Origin: Glandiceps talaboti | Taxonomy: Eukaryota > Hemichordata > Enteropneusta > Spengelidae | Length of the DNA: 55,000 bases | Reading direction: 5' to 3' | NCBI RefSeq assembly: GCF_964340395.1 | Contig: NC_135567.1 | Coordinates: 14,032,806 to 14,087,805, forward strand | Shown: positions 45,738 through 55,000 of the stretch, piece after piece | Layout of the letters: every line of letters begins with the position of its first letter | Position numbering within the stretch: position 1 is the first letter of the stretch | Program-made: the position numbers and the translations under genes | The notes under the pieces: model-generated | What the model was told of the DNA's origin: nothing | Database searches by the model: none | The model's input: the letters and a program-made list of their open reading frames with translations, nothing else

Positions 45738-48700
45738 GTAAGAATACGATTCACAAGACTATGTTTTCCAAAGTATGGTGTTAAACTCGTGTATTTTCCT
45801 CACTTTTTTCTCTCTCGCGTTTGACACGATGACAGTGTTCCTAAGGCTAAAGTAACAATAACACCAGAACTTGGCAGAAGACGAGGGACACCACCATAAT
45901 AGAGTCCCAACTTACTCCTTCAAGCTGGATCATCAAAACTATTATGTGCTCACCGCAGGCACTAATGAATGAATTATACTAGTATGCAACGCCAGTATCA
46001 TCAGAACGTTTATAAAAATACAGACTGATTCAAGTACTTCTTGTACTAGTGTAACTTAACACCATGGATTACTACGATTTTGACTGTGTAACACACTTAG
46101 GGGAGAACCATTTGATTTCGGGGGGGGGGGGGTATAGAGGATTTTGAGGGGAAAAAAATTGTTTCCAGGTGAACCAGAAAAAAAAATGTGATCCTGTAAT
46201 GGCTTGAGAAAAAAAAATTGTCATAACAGACCGAAGTGAAAAAAAATTTGTCACAATGCACCAGAAATGAGCAAATTTGGAAACCTTATTCTCATGTATT
46301 CTTCGGCGGCGCGGCACCATAGGGGGCGCAAATGTTTTTAATACAAGTTAAATTCCTGTTTTGTTCCAGCACTTATCAGTAAAGCATGCACTATATAGCT
46401 CTGCTTTAAACCCAAGTGCACACAAAGTTTTCCTTTCCTTTTCTGACCCAAGAAAACATATTTCAGGATTTTTGTTGCAATATCTCAATAACACAGTCAA
46501 TATCTGAAGGGGACTATTTGGCTTCTGTAAATTAAGACAATTTAAAAACAAGACAGGAGTCAATAAACTAGTGTCACATTACACATGCAAGATATTTTCT
46601 TCTGGTTCCTGGTACTACTATGATGGCTTAAAGGAAAGCAATTCACAGGGGTCAGGAGTACAGCACTCCCCAGATCAGTCAGCTCCTCAGGGATATTTTA
46701 CCAGTCATCTTTTGTAAATACAAATTTAAGTAGCAGAAGTATGGTTGGTAGACAGATGTCTTTCATACTAACTGCTAATTCTTCTACTTGCACAGAACAA
46801 GTTATTTAGAGGTACAGTTGTGAACCATTGTAACGTGGTATAGGTATGAACAACGCATTACAAACTTAATGACTAATTAAAAAAAAAATTTGCACTGCTA
46901 CTCCATTTGAAAAAAAAAATTGATGCAGGACTGACAGTAGAAAAAAAAATTGCTGTCACTCTGCCTGGAAAAAAAATTTGCTCTCATACCTACTCCCCCC
47001 CCAGAAATCAAATGGTTCTCCCCTTACAGCAATGGTGACTGAAAGATGCAGTTGTCTCCCTACTTCAGTGGGGAGGGCTATTTTTTGTGTTTTCCCAGAG
47101 ATCTGCAGACTGCATGGACAAACACACATGCAAAAAGACCGAAGCGAGGGTATTTAAGTAATGTGTGCACTGACCAGAAACAATTTGTTGTTGTTGTTTG
47201 TTTGTTTGTTTGTTGTTGTTGTTTTTTTTTTTTGGGGGGGGGGGGCGCTAATGTGCAATCCAGGGTCGGTGTCTTGATTCTTCTGAATGTTTATCAAGTC
47301 AACATTTTCACAAATACTGTCCTCAAAATGCAATTAATTCAAAAATACATTGACAGATTTCTTTCCTGTACATTCCGCAGACCAACATTAGAAAATAAAA
47401 AAATCTGTAATACTCTCTAAAATGGCAGATCGGTAGGCACGCTATGAGCTCTGTGAGTGTGTTACACAGTCAAAGTCATCTAACATAGTGAGCAATTTAT
47501 ATATACAGATTAGAGCTCTAAATGTTTCTCAAGATAAAACAGTGAATATATATTGTATATTAAAATTAAATCGTGTATATTATATATGTAAGAATTTTGT
47601 GTCTTTTTCTCTTTCCAGTGTCAAGAGTTGATGGATGAGTTGGGATGCAGTGTTTTTGTCATCATATCAGAAGATGGAGTATCATCTAAATACATGGGAA
47701 GTGAAGATTTTGTGAGAGAGTTTCAAACTACAGGACTCAAAGTCAAACCACAGGATATTCTTGTGAGAGATGTAATTGCAACAGAGAAATATTATGTTGT
47801 AGGAGATGATGTACGTAAAAGAAAAAGACCCCAGGAAAATATTGTACATTTTAAACGACCAACTTCAGAATGTAGTCCTACGTTCAGAGATTTTAAACAT
47901 ATAAAAGTTGAAATGAGCAATGGCAATTTTGAAAGTGATGAAGAAACAGCATCTGTTGCTATGGAAACAATTTCAAGTGTGTCTGATGCAGAAACATGTC
48001 AAAGTAACTCCCTCACAATGGTGACTGAAAGAAACACAGATGTTGCCCAGGTTTACACGAGAAGGGATGAGGAAGGGATTGGTGTTGCTATGGAAACAGA
48101 TTCAGATAATGACATTTTGGATGCAACATCATCAATAAAGGAAACAGAATATTTAAATGATGGACGTTACTATTCACAATTTTCAGAATGTAGAAAAGTG
48201 AAAAGTGAAAAACACCAGTTTATTGAGACATTTAATGATGACCCAGGTGTTGAACTTGGACATAATATTGAGATCAAATTAGGGGTAGAAGCCAACCCAG
48301 GTGTTGAAAAGGTGAACATAGGTGTTAACCTTAATCCAGGTGCTATGAAGGTCAAACCAGATGTTGAGAAGGTTAACCCAAGTGTTGTGAAGGTCAACCC
48401 AAGTGTTGAGAAGGTCAACCCAAGTGTTGTGAAGGTTAACACAAGTGTTGTGAAGGTCAACCCAGGTGTTGAGAAGGTCAACCCAAGTGTTGTGAAGGTT
48501 AACCCAAGTGTTGTGAAGGTTAACCCAGGTGTTGAGAAGGTCAACCCAAGTGTTGTAAAGGTTAACCTAGATGTTGTGAAGGTCAACCCAGGTGCTAAAA
48601 AAGTTAAACCACATCATGAGAAGCACAACCCAGGTGCTAAGGTGTTCAGCCCAGGTGTTGAGAAAGTGAAACCAGGTGTTAGCAAAGTCAACAGTTCTGA

Positions 48701-50000
48701 TTGGCTAGAAGAAAATGAAAATGAAATAAAATCCAAATCCAAGAAAAAGAGACAAAGGATCACTGGAGGAAAGAAATCAAAAGTTGATAAGCAAACACAG
48801 AATGGTCAAAGGTTAACATCCAGTAGTATTTCACCAAAGTCAAGTCACAAGGGTCAAAGGTTATGCCCAACCAATAGAAGTTCACTAAAGCCAAGTGGGG
48901 AGGGTCAAGGGTCAGGATCAACCAATAGTAGTTCAGCAAAGTCAAACAAAACTTATAAAACAAGAATTATGATATCGATAAAAATGGAACCAGATGATGA
49001 TGTGGAAAGATTCCAGGAGAGACTTCGGAAAGCTATGATGGAAGATAACAGTGATAAATCATATTTCTGTGAAAAATGTGGTTGGGGTTTCAAAGATAAA
49101 CATTGTTTAGATTTACACAAACTCCGTGGTGTTTGTCAAATGCAAAAATGTAAATATTGTGGTGAAACATTGCTGTACAAAGAATGGAGAGAACATCTTA
49201 TCAGAGACCATATTACAGAAATGAGTATATCAAAATGTAGAATATGTGGGAAGGAATATTGGACCAGAAATGCTATCTTTAAAAAGCATGCACCAGTACA
49301 CGGAGACGTATACGTAGTTGAAAAGAGTTTCAATTGTGAAGTGTGTGGCATTGAATTCACTCGTAAAGAAAGTATCCATCGTCACATGTTAAGTATCCAT
49401 GGCGACAAGAAATTTGAATGTTCGGTTTGTGACCGAAAATTCTCTATTGAAAGAATGTATAAAAAACATCTGCTTATTCACAATGGAGGAAAATTTGATT
49501 GTAAAACCTGTGGAAAAGTATTTCCTAGAGAGACAGGGTTGCTGTTTCATATCCAACGCTATCATATGAGTGACTGCTATGTGTGTAAGTATTGTGGTAA
49601 AAAATACAGCACTAAAGGCAATTTAGATGTACACCTTAGAGTACATAGTTCAAATCCAAAACTGTACCCTTGTGAAGTATGTGGAAAGGTGTTTATGACT
49701 CTCCCAGTCCTGAAATCGCATACTAAACATATGCATAATTTGAATATACAACCTGTACAGTGTGAAATGTGTGGAAAGGAGTTTAAGCATAGGTCGTCTT
49801 TGAGAAAACATCAAGAGTTACACAACCCTGTCAAAAGTTTCGCGTGTGAACTGTGTCAGAAAATGTTCAGTTGTAAAGAGTATTTGAAAAGGCACATGAG
49901 AACACATTCTAATGAAAAACCGTACCAATGTGAAGTTTGTGGTTATCAATGCAAGTACAGTGAAAATATGAACAAACACATGAGAGTGCATCAAAAGTAG
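45690..50000 (+). CDS. P7: MADS-like N-terminus / C2H2 zinc-finger protein, join(45690..45737, 47619..50000)
   Basis: Predicted 809 residues. The acceptor is TTTCTCTTTCCAG before TGTCAAGAG. VAMET motifs and psi-K-x-E motifs IKVE, VKSE and IKME are present. A long 7-residue array of 19 units lies at 241-372, dominated by VNPSVVK and VNPGVEK. Three 17-residue units lie at 48801-48950 (the first has 16 residues). Eleven fingers start near residue 500. The finger-4 helix reads RKESIHR and finger 7 TKGNLDV. The linker between fingers 10 and 11 is SNEKPY instead of SDQKPY, closer to the TGEKPY consensus. The 3' flank holds a full duplicate of the last finger and then the start of a third unit. Confidence 0.9.
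46079..47474. mobile_element. Non-autonomous TIR element in P7 intron
   Basis: TTTGACTGTGTAACACACT at 46079 has an exact inverted copy ending at 47474. Just inside the left end, GGGGAGAACCATTTGATTTC (46100-46119) has an exact inverted copy at 47004-47023. Both halves contain AAAAAAAATTG-rich stretches. No transposase frame is visible. The 47046-47195 repeat appears inserted in the right part. Confidence 0.72.
47046..47195. repeat. Dispersed repeat, copy 2
   Basis: GCAGTTGTCTCCCTACTTCA, TTTTGTGTTTTCCCAGAGAT and CTGCAGACTGCATGGACAAA match 44539-44690. Confidence 0.65.
48291..48686 (+). repeat. Coding 21-bp repeat of P7, 19 units
   Basis: GTCAACCCAAGTGTTGTGAAG-type units with a VNPSVVK/VNPGVEK alternation that itself repeats. 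The minus-strand frame over it is an artefact. Confidence 0.93.
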
Positions 50001-50047
50001 ATTGTAAGATGTATGTAAAGTTGGTCTCAGATTCATATTCAGAATCA

Positions 50048-50184
50048 TATTCAGTCGCAAATCCTATCTGATAAGACACATGAGAACACATTCTGACCAA
50101 AAACCATACCAATGTGAAGTTTGTGGTTATCAATGCAAATACAGTGAAAATATGAACAAACACATGAGAATACATCAAAAGTAG
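50048..50184 (+). pseudogene. Duplicated last zinc finger of P7, out of frame
   Basis: A second copy of the finger-11 coding sequence with stop, exactly 184 bp after the real end. The spacer that precedes it (ATTGTAAGATGTATGTAAAG...) then recurs at 50185-50235, so the array once had at least three units. Confidence 0.88.
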
Positions 50185-50318
50185 ATTGTAAGATGTATGT
50201 AAAGTTGGTCTCAGATTCATATTCAGAATCATATTGGAGGCAAATCTGAGGCTAGTCATATATATGTACATATATGTATATTCAAAATATTAAAAATATT
50301 TGTTAACAATGTAAACAA

Positions 50319-50324
50319 AATAAA
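50319..50324 (+). terminator. Candidate polyadenylation signal of P7
   Basis: AATAAA in ACAAAATAAACCATTATGTA followed by GCCAGATAAATTAC, similar to the P4 flank at 32949. Confidence 0.28.
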
Positions 50325-50484
50325 CCATTATGTAAGAGAGTGCCAGATAAATTACTTGGTAGTGTGTTTTACCTAAAGAAGGTATATAAGGAAGGTTAAA
50401 GGGTAACACCGCTTGAGGAGATAAAGGTTTTTTCATCAACTTTAGGTTCTGGAGAGTCGTTTCATTTCCTCTGTTATGGTGGAG

Positions 50485-50700
50485 TATGTGTGTGTCTGTG
50501 TGTGTGTGTATGTATGTATGTATGTATGTATGTATGTGTGTGTGTATGTATGTATGTATGTATGTATGTATGTATGTATGTATGTGTGTATGTGTGTATG
50601 TATGTATGTATGTATGTATGTATACATGGATGTGTGTATACATGGATGTGTGTTTGCATGTATGTATCTGTCTGTCCCTGTGTCTATGTATGTATCATGC
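50485..50700. repeat. (TATG)n / (TG)n microsatellite
   Basis: TG repeats pass into TATG repeats with GTGTG interruptions and a short TACATGGATGTGTG duplication at the right side. Confidence 0.93.
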
Positions 50701-50759
50701 ATATAAAAAACATAAAAGGGAGAAGGGAGAAGAAAGCCAAATCTCATGTATATGACTAT

Positions 50760-51123
50760 ACCTAGGCCAACCAGATAGGGGTTGAGGCCCAGGGGGGCTA
50801 CTCCCCTTATTTGAGTACATGTGTATGTGCCGTCCTTTGGGATGCATTTTCTAGCCCTTTGGTCTAAAATAGGGTCTGGGTTTTTTTCAACTTGAGACTA
50901 AAATGGAGTCCCTTTGCATTAATTTCAATTAGGCTTGGTCTAAAATGTGGTCCAATGTCCAAGCTTTACTAAATCATAACTGATATTAATTGCCCCAAAA
51001 TGTTGCCAACTAAGGAAAATGTATTTAGGTCTAAAATTTTATCTTTTAAAAAACCTGTAATGGTCTAAAATATTGTATTGAATTTTGGTCAAAGTGGGTC
51101 TAAATTGGTTCCTTGGGTTTCCA
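50760..51123. other. No gene seen
   Basis: Repeated phrases such as GGTCTAAAAT and TTGGTCTAAAATG indicate an old degenerate repeat. No coding potential. Confidence 0.4.
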
Positions 51124-51342
51124 GCACTGGTCACAAACCCCTACCAGAGCTGGCCACTGGTACTGCCCCCGGGGGTCACACACCCCTACCAGAGCTGGCT
51201 ATTGGTACCGCCCCCAGGGCCCACACCCCCCTGCCAGAGCTGGCCACTGATACCGCCCCCAAGGGTCACACACCCCTACCAAAGCTGGCTACTGCCCCCC
51301 TCCCCCGTGGGTCACACACCCCTAGCAGAGCTGGCCACTTGT
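51124..51342. repeat. GC-rich 44-bp tandem array, five units
   Basis: Units contain TCACACACCCCTACCAGAGC, TGGCCACTGGTACCGCCCCC and AGGG. The array is much more GC-rich than its surroundings. Proline-rich frames over it are by-products. Confidence 0.9.
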
Positions 51343-51695
51343 ACACAAGGCATCTGATTTCAAGCTTTTCTCTCCTTGTTGAAAGCAGTTATGAATGTAT
51401 TAGCCTACCTGTTGTGACTTCAGAACAGCTATCACTGCACTTTTTAAATTTTTTGTTAATTTTCTGGGAACAATGAAAATTCAAAAAGTCAGTTAGGACT
51501 AGCAGAATAGTGTAGATATAGCCGTTCTCAAGTCTACAGGTAGGCTATGAATGTATATACATTGATGATAACAAATGTATGCATTCGATGTAGTTTGTTG
51601 ATATGTAGAGTTTAATCACAAAGATCAATTTGCATAATTAATGGCTTTGGTAAATCACAGTGTTGGTACAATAACGTGATTTCCAAGCTTGTACC

Positions 51696-51739
51696 GCCAC
51701 CTATCGTCAACATTGAGAGATGTTTGGGGTGAAAGTTCA
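51696..51739 (+). promoter_or_regulatory. Conserved upstream box of P8
   Basis: GCCACCTATCGTCAACATTG, then AGAGATGTTT, then GGGGTGAAAGTTCA, 92 bp before the ATG. Confidence 0.66.
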
Positions 51740-51830
51740 TGTTTTCAGCTAGCTCGCGCGTCGCTGTGTTACTGTATGTTTGTAAAGTTTTGCCGAACCT
51801 ACAGGAAATTTCCAAACTTCGAAGATAGAA

Positions 51831-51878
51831 ATGGCAACGGTTTGTAGTTTAGATTCTGGATACAGCGTGTTCCAGAAG
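51831..51878 (+). CDS. P8 exon 1
   Basis: MATVCSLDSGYSVFQK, 16 codons, then GTAAGA in phase 0, in the context TAGAAATGG. Confidence 0.9.
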
Positions 51879-54800
51879 GTAAGAAGGCGACAGACAAGAC
51901 TGATATTTAGTCTAACTGTGGAACTGTGGTGTTCTCGTTGAATTTCCGATGCGTCCTGAGCGCAAATTACTGTATGCGTACTTTAGGACTGCACGTGCAC
52001 TGCTTGCATACGGTGCACGGGTCTAGATTACTGACATGTTGCCGAGAAGGAAGGGACGATTGATCTGTATGCAAGCAGGACTAAGTCCCTACATTGCAGA
52101 GGAAATGTCCATAGAATGTTGGCGAACATTCTTCAGATTGACCTGTAGGACAAACTATTCGCTTTCTGGACGTTCCGGCCCCAAGACGTTCCGGCACTAC
52201 CGAGAAGACGTTTCTGTCCCGATTTGGACGTTCCGGTCCCTACCGCGGGACATACCGGTCCGGCCCACCACGTAGACTCTAATATATTACCGTAGCAGTG
52301 TTTGCGTACATACATCTGTGATTTATATACGTAATTTTACTAGATTGGACGTTCCAGCCCCACAAAATGTATGTGCAAAATATACGGGAGCAAAATAGTT
52401 GTCGAACTATGAAATCATCATTCATACAAACGATCGATTATTATAATATTAATTTATAGTAAAATAAAATCATGTCGCTAACCGTACACATACACACATC
52501 TATCAATTTAACACATCTTGTAAATTGCCTCATATTCGTTATGAGTATTTGCACATACTGTACTTTATGAAAAGGTAAATAAAAGGTCTCATTCTACAAT
52601 GGATGAACCGGCCTGTCTGTATTTGTACAACTGAATGTATAAGTCTACAGACAATAACAGACATGTTAAAATAACACCTGATAACAATTTTTTAGAACTC
52701 AAAAATGGGTACCCACCCCCACACTGCTCCCTTGTAATTGTATTTTGATTCAAATTTTACCTCATATTTAATTATTACTACCTCGACATGTTGAAGTAGC
52801 ACCAGAAAGCATTCTTTTACTCCTTGAATTTCAAAAATCTCTAGGGTGGAAGAGGCTGTCTGTCTGCATAAAAAGAAAATCGCTGGGAGTTGCCCAACAC
52901 AAAAAAAGTGCACCTGCTCTAAAAATATGCATCTCCTTTGGAGAGCTAACTTGTATGTGTTTGTTGAAGTATGCAGTGATTTAATATTTACAAAAATAGT
53001 GACAGAATTCTTTCTCTTTTTTCTCTTTCCAGTGTCAGAAGTTGATGGATGAGTTGGGATGCAGTGTTTTTGTCATCATATCAGAAGATGGAGTATCATC
53101 TAAATACATGGGAAGTGAAGATTTTGTGAGAGAGTTTCAAACTACAGGACTCAAAGTCAAACCACAGGATATTCTTGTGAGAGATGTAATCACAACAGAG
53201 AAATATTATGTTGTAGGAGATGATGTACGTAAAAGAAAAAGATTGCTAGATGAAATTGTAGATTTGAAACAGTCCTCGTCTATGTGTGGTCCTGCTTTCA
53301 GAGAAGCTAGAAGTCTAAAAGTTGAGATGAATGCAGATGCTTGGAGAAGTGATGGAGAAACTACTTCTGTTGCTACGGAAACTATTTCAAATGCATATGT
53401 ATGTAAAAGAAAAAGATTGCTAGATGAGATTGTAGCTTTGGAAAAGTCCTCGTCCATGTGTGATCCAATTTTTAGAGAAGATAAACAGATAGCAAATGAA
53501 ATGAAAACAGATATTTGGAGAAATGACAGAGAAACTACTTCTGTTCCCCTAGCAACTATTTCAAATACATCTGATGTAGTAACATTTCAAAGTAACTCCC
53601 TTACTACAGAGACAGAAAGAAGCAAAGATGTCACCCAAGAATTCATGAGAAGTGATGGAGAAGAGACTCATGTTGCTATGGAAACAAAGTCTGCTAGTGA
53701 TGTTTCTGATACAACATTATCAGCTGAGGAAACAGAATACTTTTGTAATGTCAGTAATTCTTCACAGTTTTCAGAATTTAGAGAAATAAAACATGAAGTG
53801 CATCAGTTTATTGAGACATTTGATCATGAACCAGATGTTGACAATGATATTGAGAATAATCTACAGTTAAAAGCCAACCCAGGTGTTGAGAAAATCCACT
53901 TAGGTTTTGGAAAAGTCAGCTCAGGTGTTAAGAAGTTTAATCCAAATGTTATACAGCTCAACTCAGGAATTTCGCAGCTCAACCCAGATGTTAATTGGCT
54001 CAACCCAGGTGTTATACAGCTCAACCCAGGTGTTATGCAACTCAACCCAGGTGTTATGCAGCTCAACCCAGATGTTAATCGGCTCAACCCAGGTGTTAGG
54101 CAACTCAACCCAGGTGTTACACAGCTCAACCGAGATGTTAATTGGCTCAACCCAGGTGTTAGGCATCTCAACCCAGGTGTTAGGCAACTCAACCCAGGTG
54201 TTACGCAGCTCAACCGAGATGTTAATTGGCTCAACCCAGGTGTTAGGCATCTCAACCCAGGTGTTAGGCAACTCAACCCAGGTGTTACACAGCTCAACCC
54301 GGATGTTAATCGGCTCAACCCAGGTGTTACACAGCTCAACTCGGATGTTAATCGGCTCAACCCGGGTGTTTTGCAACTCAACCCAGGTGTTACGCAGCTT
54401 AACCCAGGTGTTAATTGGCTCAACCCAGGTGTTTTGCAACTCAACCCAGGTGTTACACAGCTTAACCCAGGTGTTGCGCAACAGGCTGAGCAAATCAACC
54501 CGGGTGTTAAAGAACAGACCACATTTAATGATCAGTTTGGAGATAATCCACCCTGTGAAAATAAAATTATACAAAATGAATCCAAAAAGAAGAGAGAGAA
54601 AAAAACTGGAAAAAAGACTAAGGTTCTATGTAGGTTACTCACACCCAATAGAAGTTCACTAAAATCAAGTGGAGAGAGTCAAGAGTCAGGATCAATCAAT
54701 TGTAATTCACCAGAATCAAATGGAAAGTATGAAGGGCCAGGATTAACCAATGGTAGTTCAGCAAATTCAAGTGAAAAGGGTCAAAGGTTATGTCCAGCCA

Positions 54801-55000
54801 ATAGCAGTTCACCAAAGCCAAGTGGGGAGGGTCAAGGGTCAGGATCAACCAATAGTAGTTCAGCAAAGTCAAACAAAAGCTGTAAAACAAGTCTTGTGAT
54901 ACCGATAAAAATGGAACCAGGTGACGATGTGGAAAGATTCAAGGAGAGACTCCGGAAAGCAATGATGGAAGATAGCAGTGACAAATCACATTTCTGTGGA
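51831..55000 (+). CDS. P8: MADS-like N-terminus / C2H2 zinc-finger protein, 3' partial, join(51831..51878, 53033..>55000)
   Basis: The window contains 672 residues of a longer protein. The acceptor is TTTTCTCTTTCCAG before TGTCAGAAG (CQKL, where the others have CQEL). The frame from 53033 is open to the window end, 656 codons. The region carries psi-K-x-E motifs LKVE, IKHE and IKME. A 174-bp internal duplication (53225-53572) repeats the KRKRLLDEIV...SSSMC segment. About 30 seven-residue units (LNPGVTQ, LNPDVNR, LNRDVNW types) lie at 53873-54514, the longest array in the family. Three or four 17-residue S/T/N units precede the fingers. The window stops at the first finger (SHFCG), where the residue after the first cysteine is G instead of the E seen in all others. 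The finger array should continue outside the window. Confidence 0.88.
51879..53032. other. P8 intron
   Basis: Phase-0 intron. GTGCACGGGTCTAGATTACT followed by GACATG and CTGTATGCAAGCAGGACTA near 52014-52086 resembles the P6 intron at 40768-40840, direct evidence that these introns descend from one duplicated ancestor. Several GACGTTCCGG phrases occur at 52157-52230. No further exon was recognised. Confidence 0.6.
53225..53572 (+). repeat. 174-bp in-frame internal duplication in P8
   Basis: GTACGTAAAAGAAAAAGATT (53225) and GTATGTAAAAGAAAAAGATT (53399) start two units that both encode KRKRLLDEIV, SSSMC and ETTSV...TISN. The length is 58 codons, so the frame is kept. Confidence 0.88.
53873..54514 (+). 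repeat. Coding 21-bp repeat of P8, about 30 units
   Basis: Leading units resemble the other paralogues (ANPGVEK, VSSGVKK). The bulk is the L-N-P-G-V-x-Q form found only here. A four-unit block (LNRDVNW, LNPGVRH, LNPGVRQ, LNPGVTQ; 84 bp) is repeated twice in succession. All frames stay open on both strands because the period is a multiple of three. Confidence 0.93.

Noticed and set aside
48170-48586. Minus-strand Thr/Leu-rich frame in P7
   Set aside because: Shadow of the 21-bp coding array.
50442-50765. Cys/Val/Met and Thr/His/Ile repeat frames
   Set aside because: Translation of TATG and TG microsatellites.
51078-51476. Proline-rich frames
   Set aside because: Both overlap the GC-rich 44-bp tandem array, whose period is not a multiple of three, so the repeated peptides change frame. 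No domain is present.
53824-54662. Frames of 251 (+), 232 (-) and 203 (-) residues in P8
   Set aside because: Alternative frames of the 21-bp coding array. The P8 frame from 53033 is the one continuous with exon 1 and with the conserved module.

Overview
The window looks like AT-rich nuclear DNA from an invertebrate animal, probably marine. Genes have GT-AG introns with a polypyrimidine tract before the acceptor. The intergenic DNA is dense with microsatellites, coding and non-coding minisatellites and short palindromic (MITE-like) elements. No vertebrate-type repeat (Alu, LINE-1) and no bacterial or viral gene organisation was seen. I cannot place the phylum from the sequence alone.

The window is dominated by one tandem family of eight paralogous zinc-finger genes, called P1 to P8 here. 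P1 is at 8138-12110 (+), P2 at 20380-16763 (-), P3 at 20596-24234 (+), P4 at 28887-32162 (+), P5 at 34481-38231 (+), P6 at 39697-43943 (+), P7 at 45690-50000 (+), and P8 at 51831-55000 (+, cut by the window end). Every gene has the same two-exon plan. A 16-17 codon first exon (pattern M-A-S-x5-G-Y-S-V-F-Q-K) is followed by a phase-0 intron of 1.0-2.1 kb. One long second exon carries the rest of the protein.

The predicted proteins share the following layout. (1) An N-terminal module of about 60 residues has a pattern resembling the helix-strand-strand core of a MADS box, without the basic DNA-contacting arm. (2) A long acidic region holds repeated SDEE...VAMET motifs and psi-K-x-E motifs that would fit SUMO sites. 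(3) A 7-residue repeat (consensus V-N-P-G-V-E-K, 21 bp) occurs in 4 to about 30 copies. (4) A basic NLS-like patch follows. (5) A 17-residue S/T/N-rich repeat (51 bp) occurs in 2-5 copies. (6) A conserved spacer leads to 11 zinc fingers, the first of C2HC form. Fingers 1-3 and 10-11 are nearly constant and fingers 4-9 vary in their recognition helices. The plan recalls lineage-specific zinc-finger clusters such as KRAB- or ZAD-ZNF families but with a different N-terminal module. A role in sequence-specific repression, perhaps of transposable elements, is inference only.

Seven start regions carry a conserved box 58-118 bp upstream of the ATG, made of a GCCACCTATC...CAATATTGAGAG motif and a GGGGTCAAAGTTCA (DR1-like nuclear-receptor) motif. 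P2 and P3 are head to head with 215 bp between their ATGs and share one copy. Four genes carry a 184-bp tandem duplication of their last finger just after the stop codon.

Region by region: 1-8 kb is repeats only (1.85-kb tandem duplication, 150-bp tandem family, 36-bp minisatellite, CT microsatellite). 8-12.1 kb is P1. 12.1-16.7 kb is palindromic elements and microsatellites. 16.7-24.4 kb is the divergent P2/P3 pair. 24.4-28.8 kb is a nest of inverted-repeat elements. 28.8-55 kb is P4 to P8 in the same direction, spaced by introns and flanks full of the same element families.
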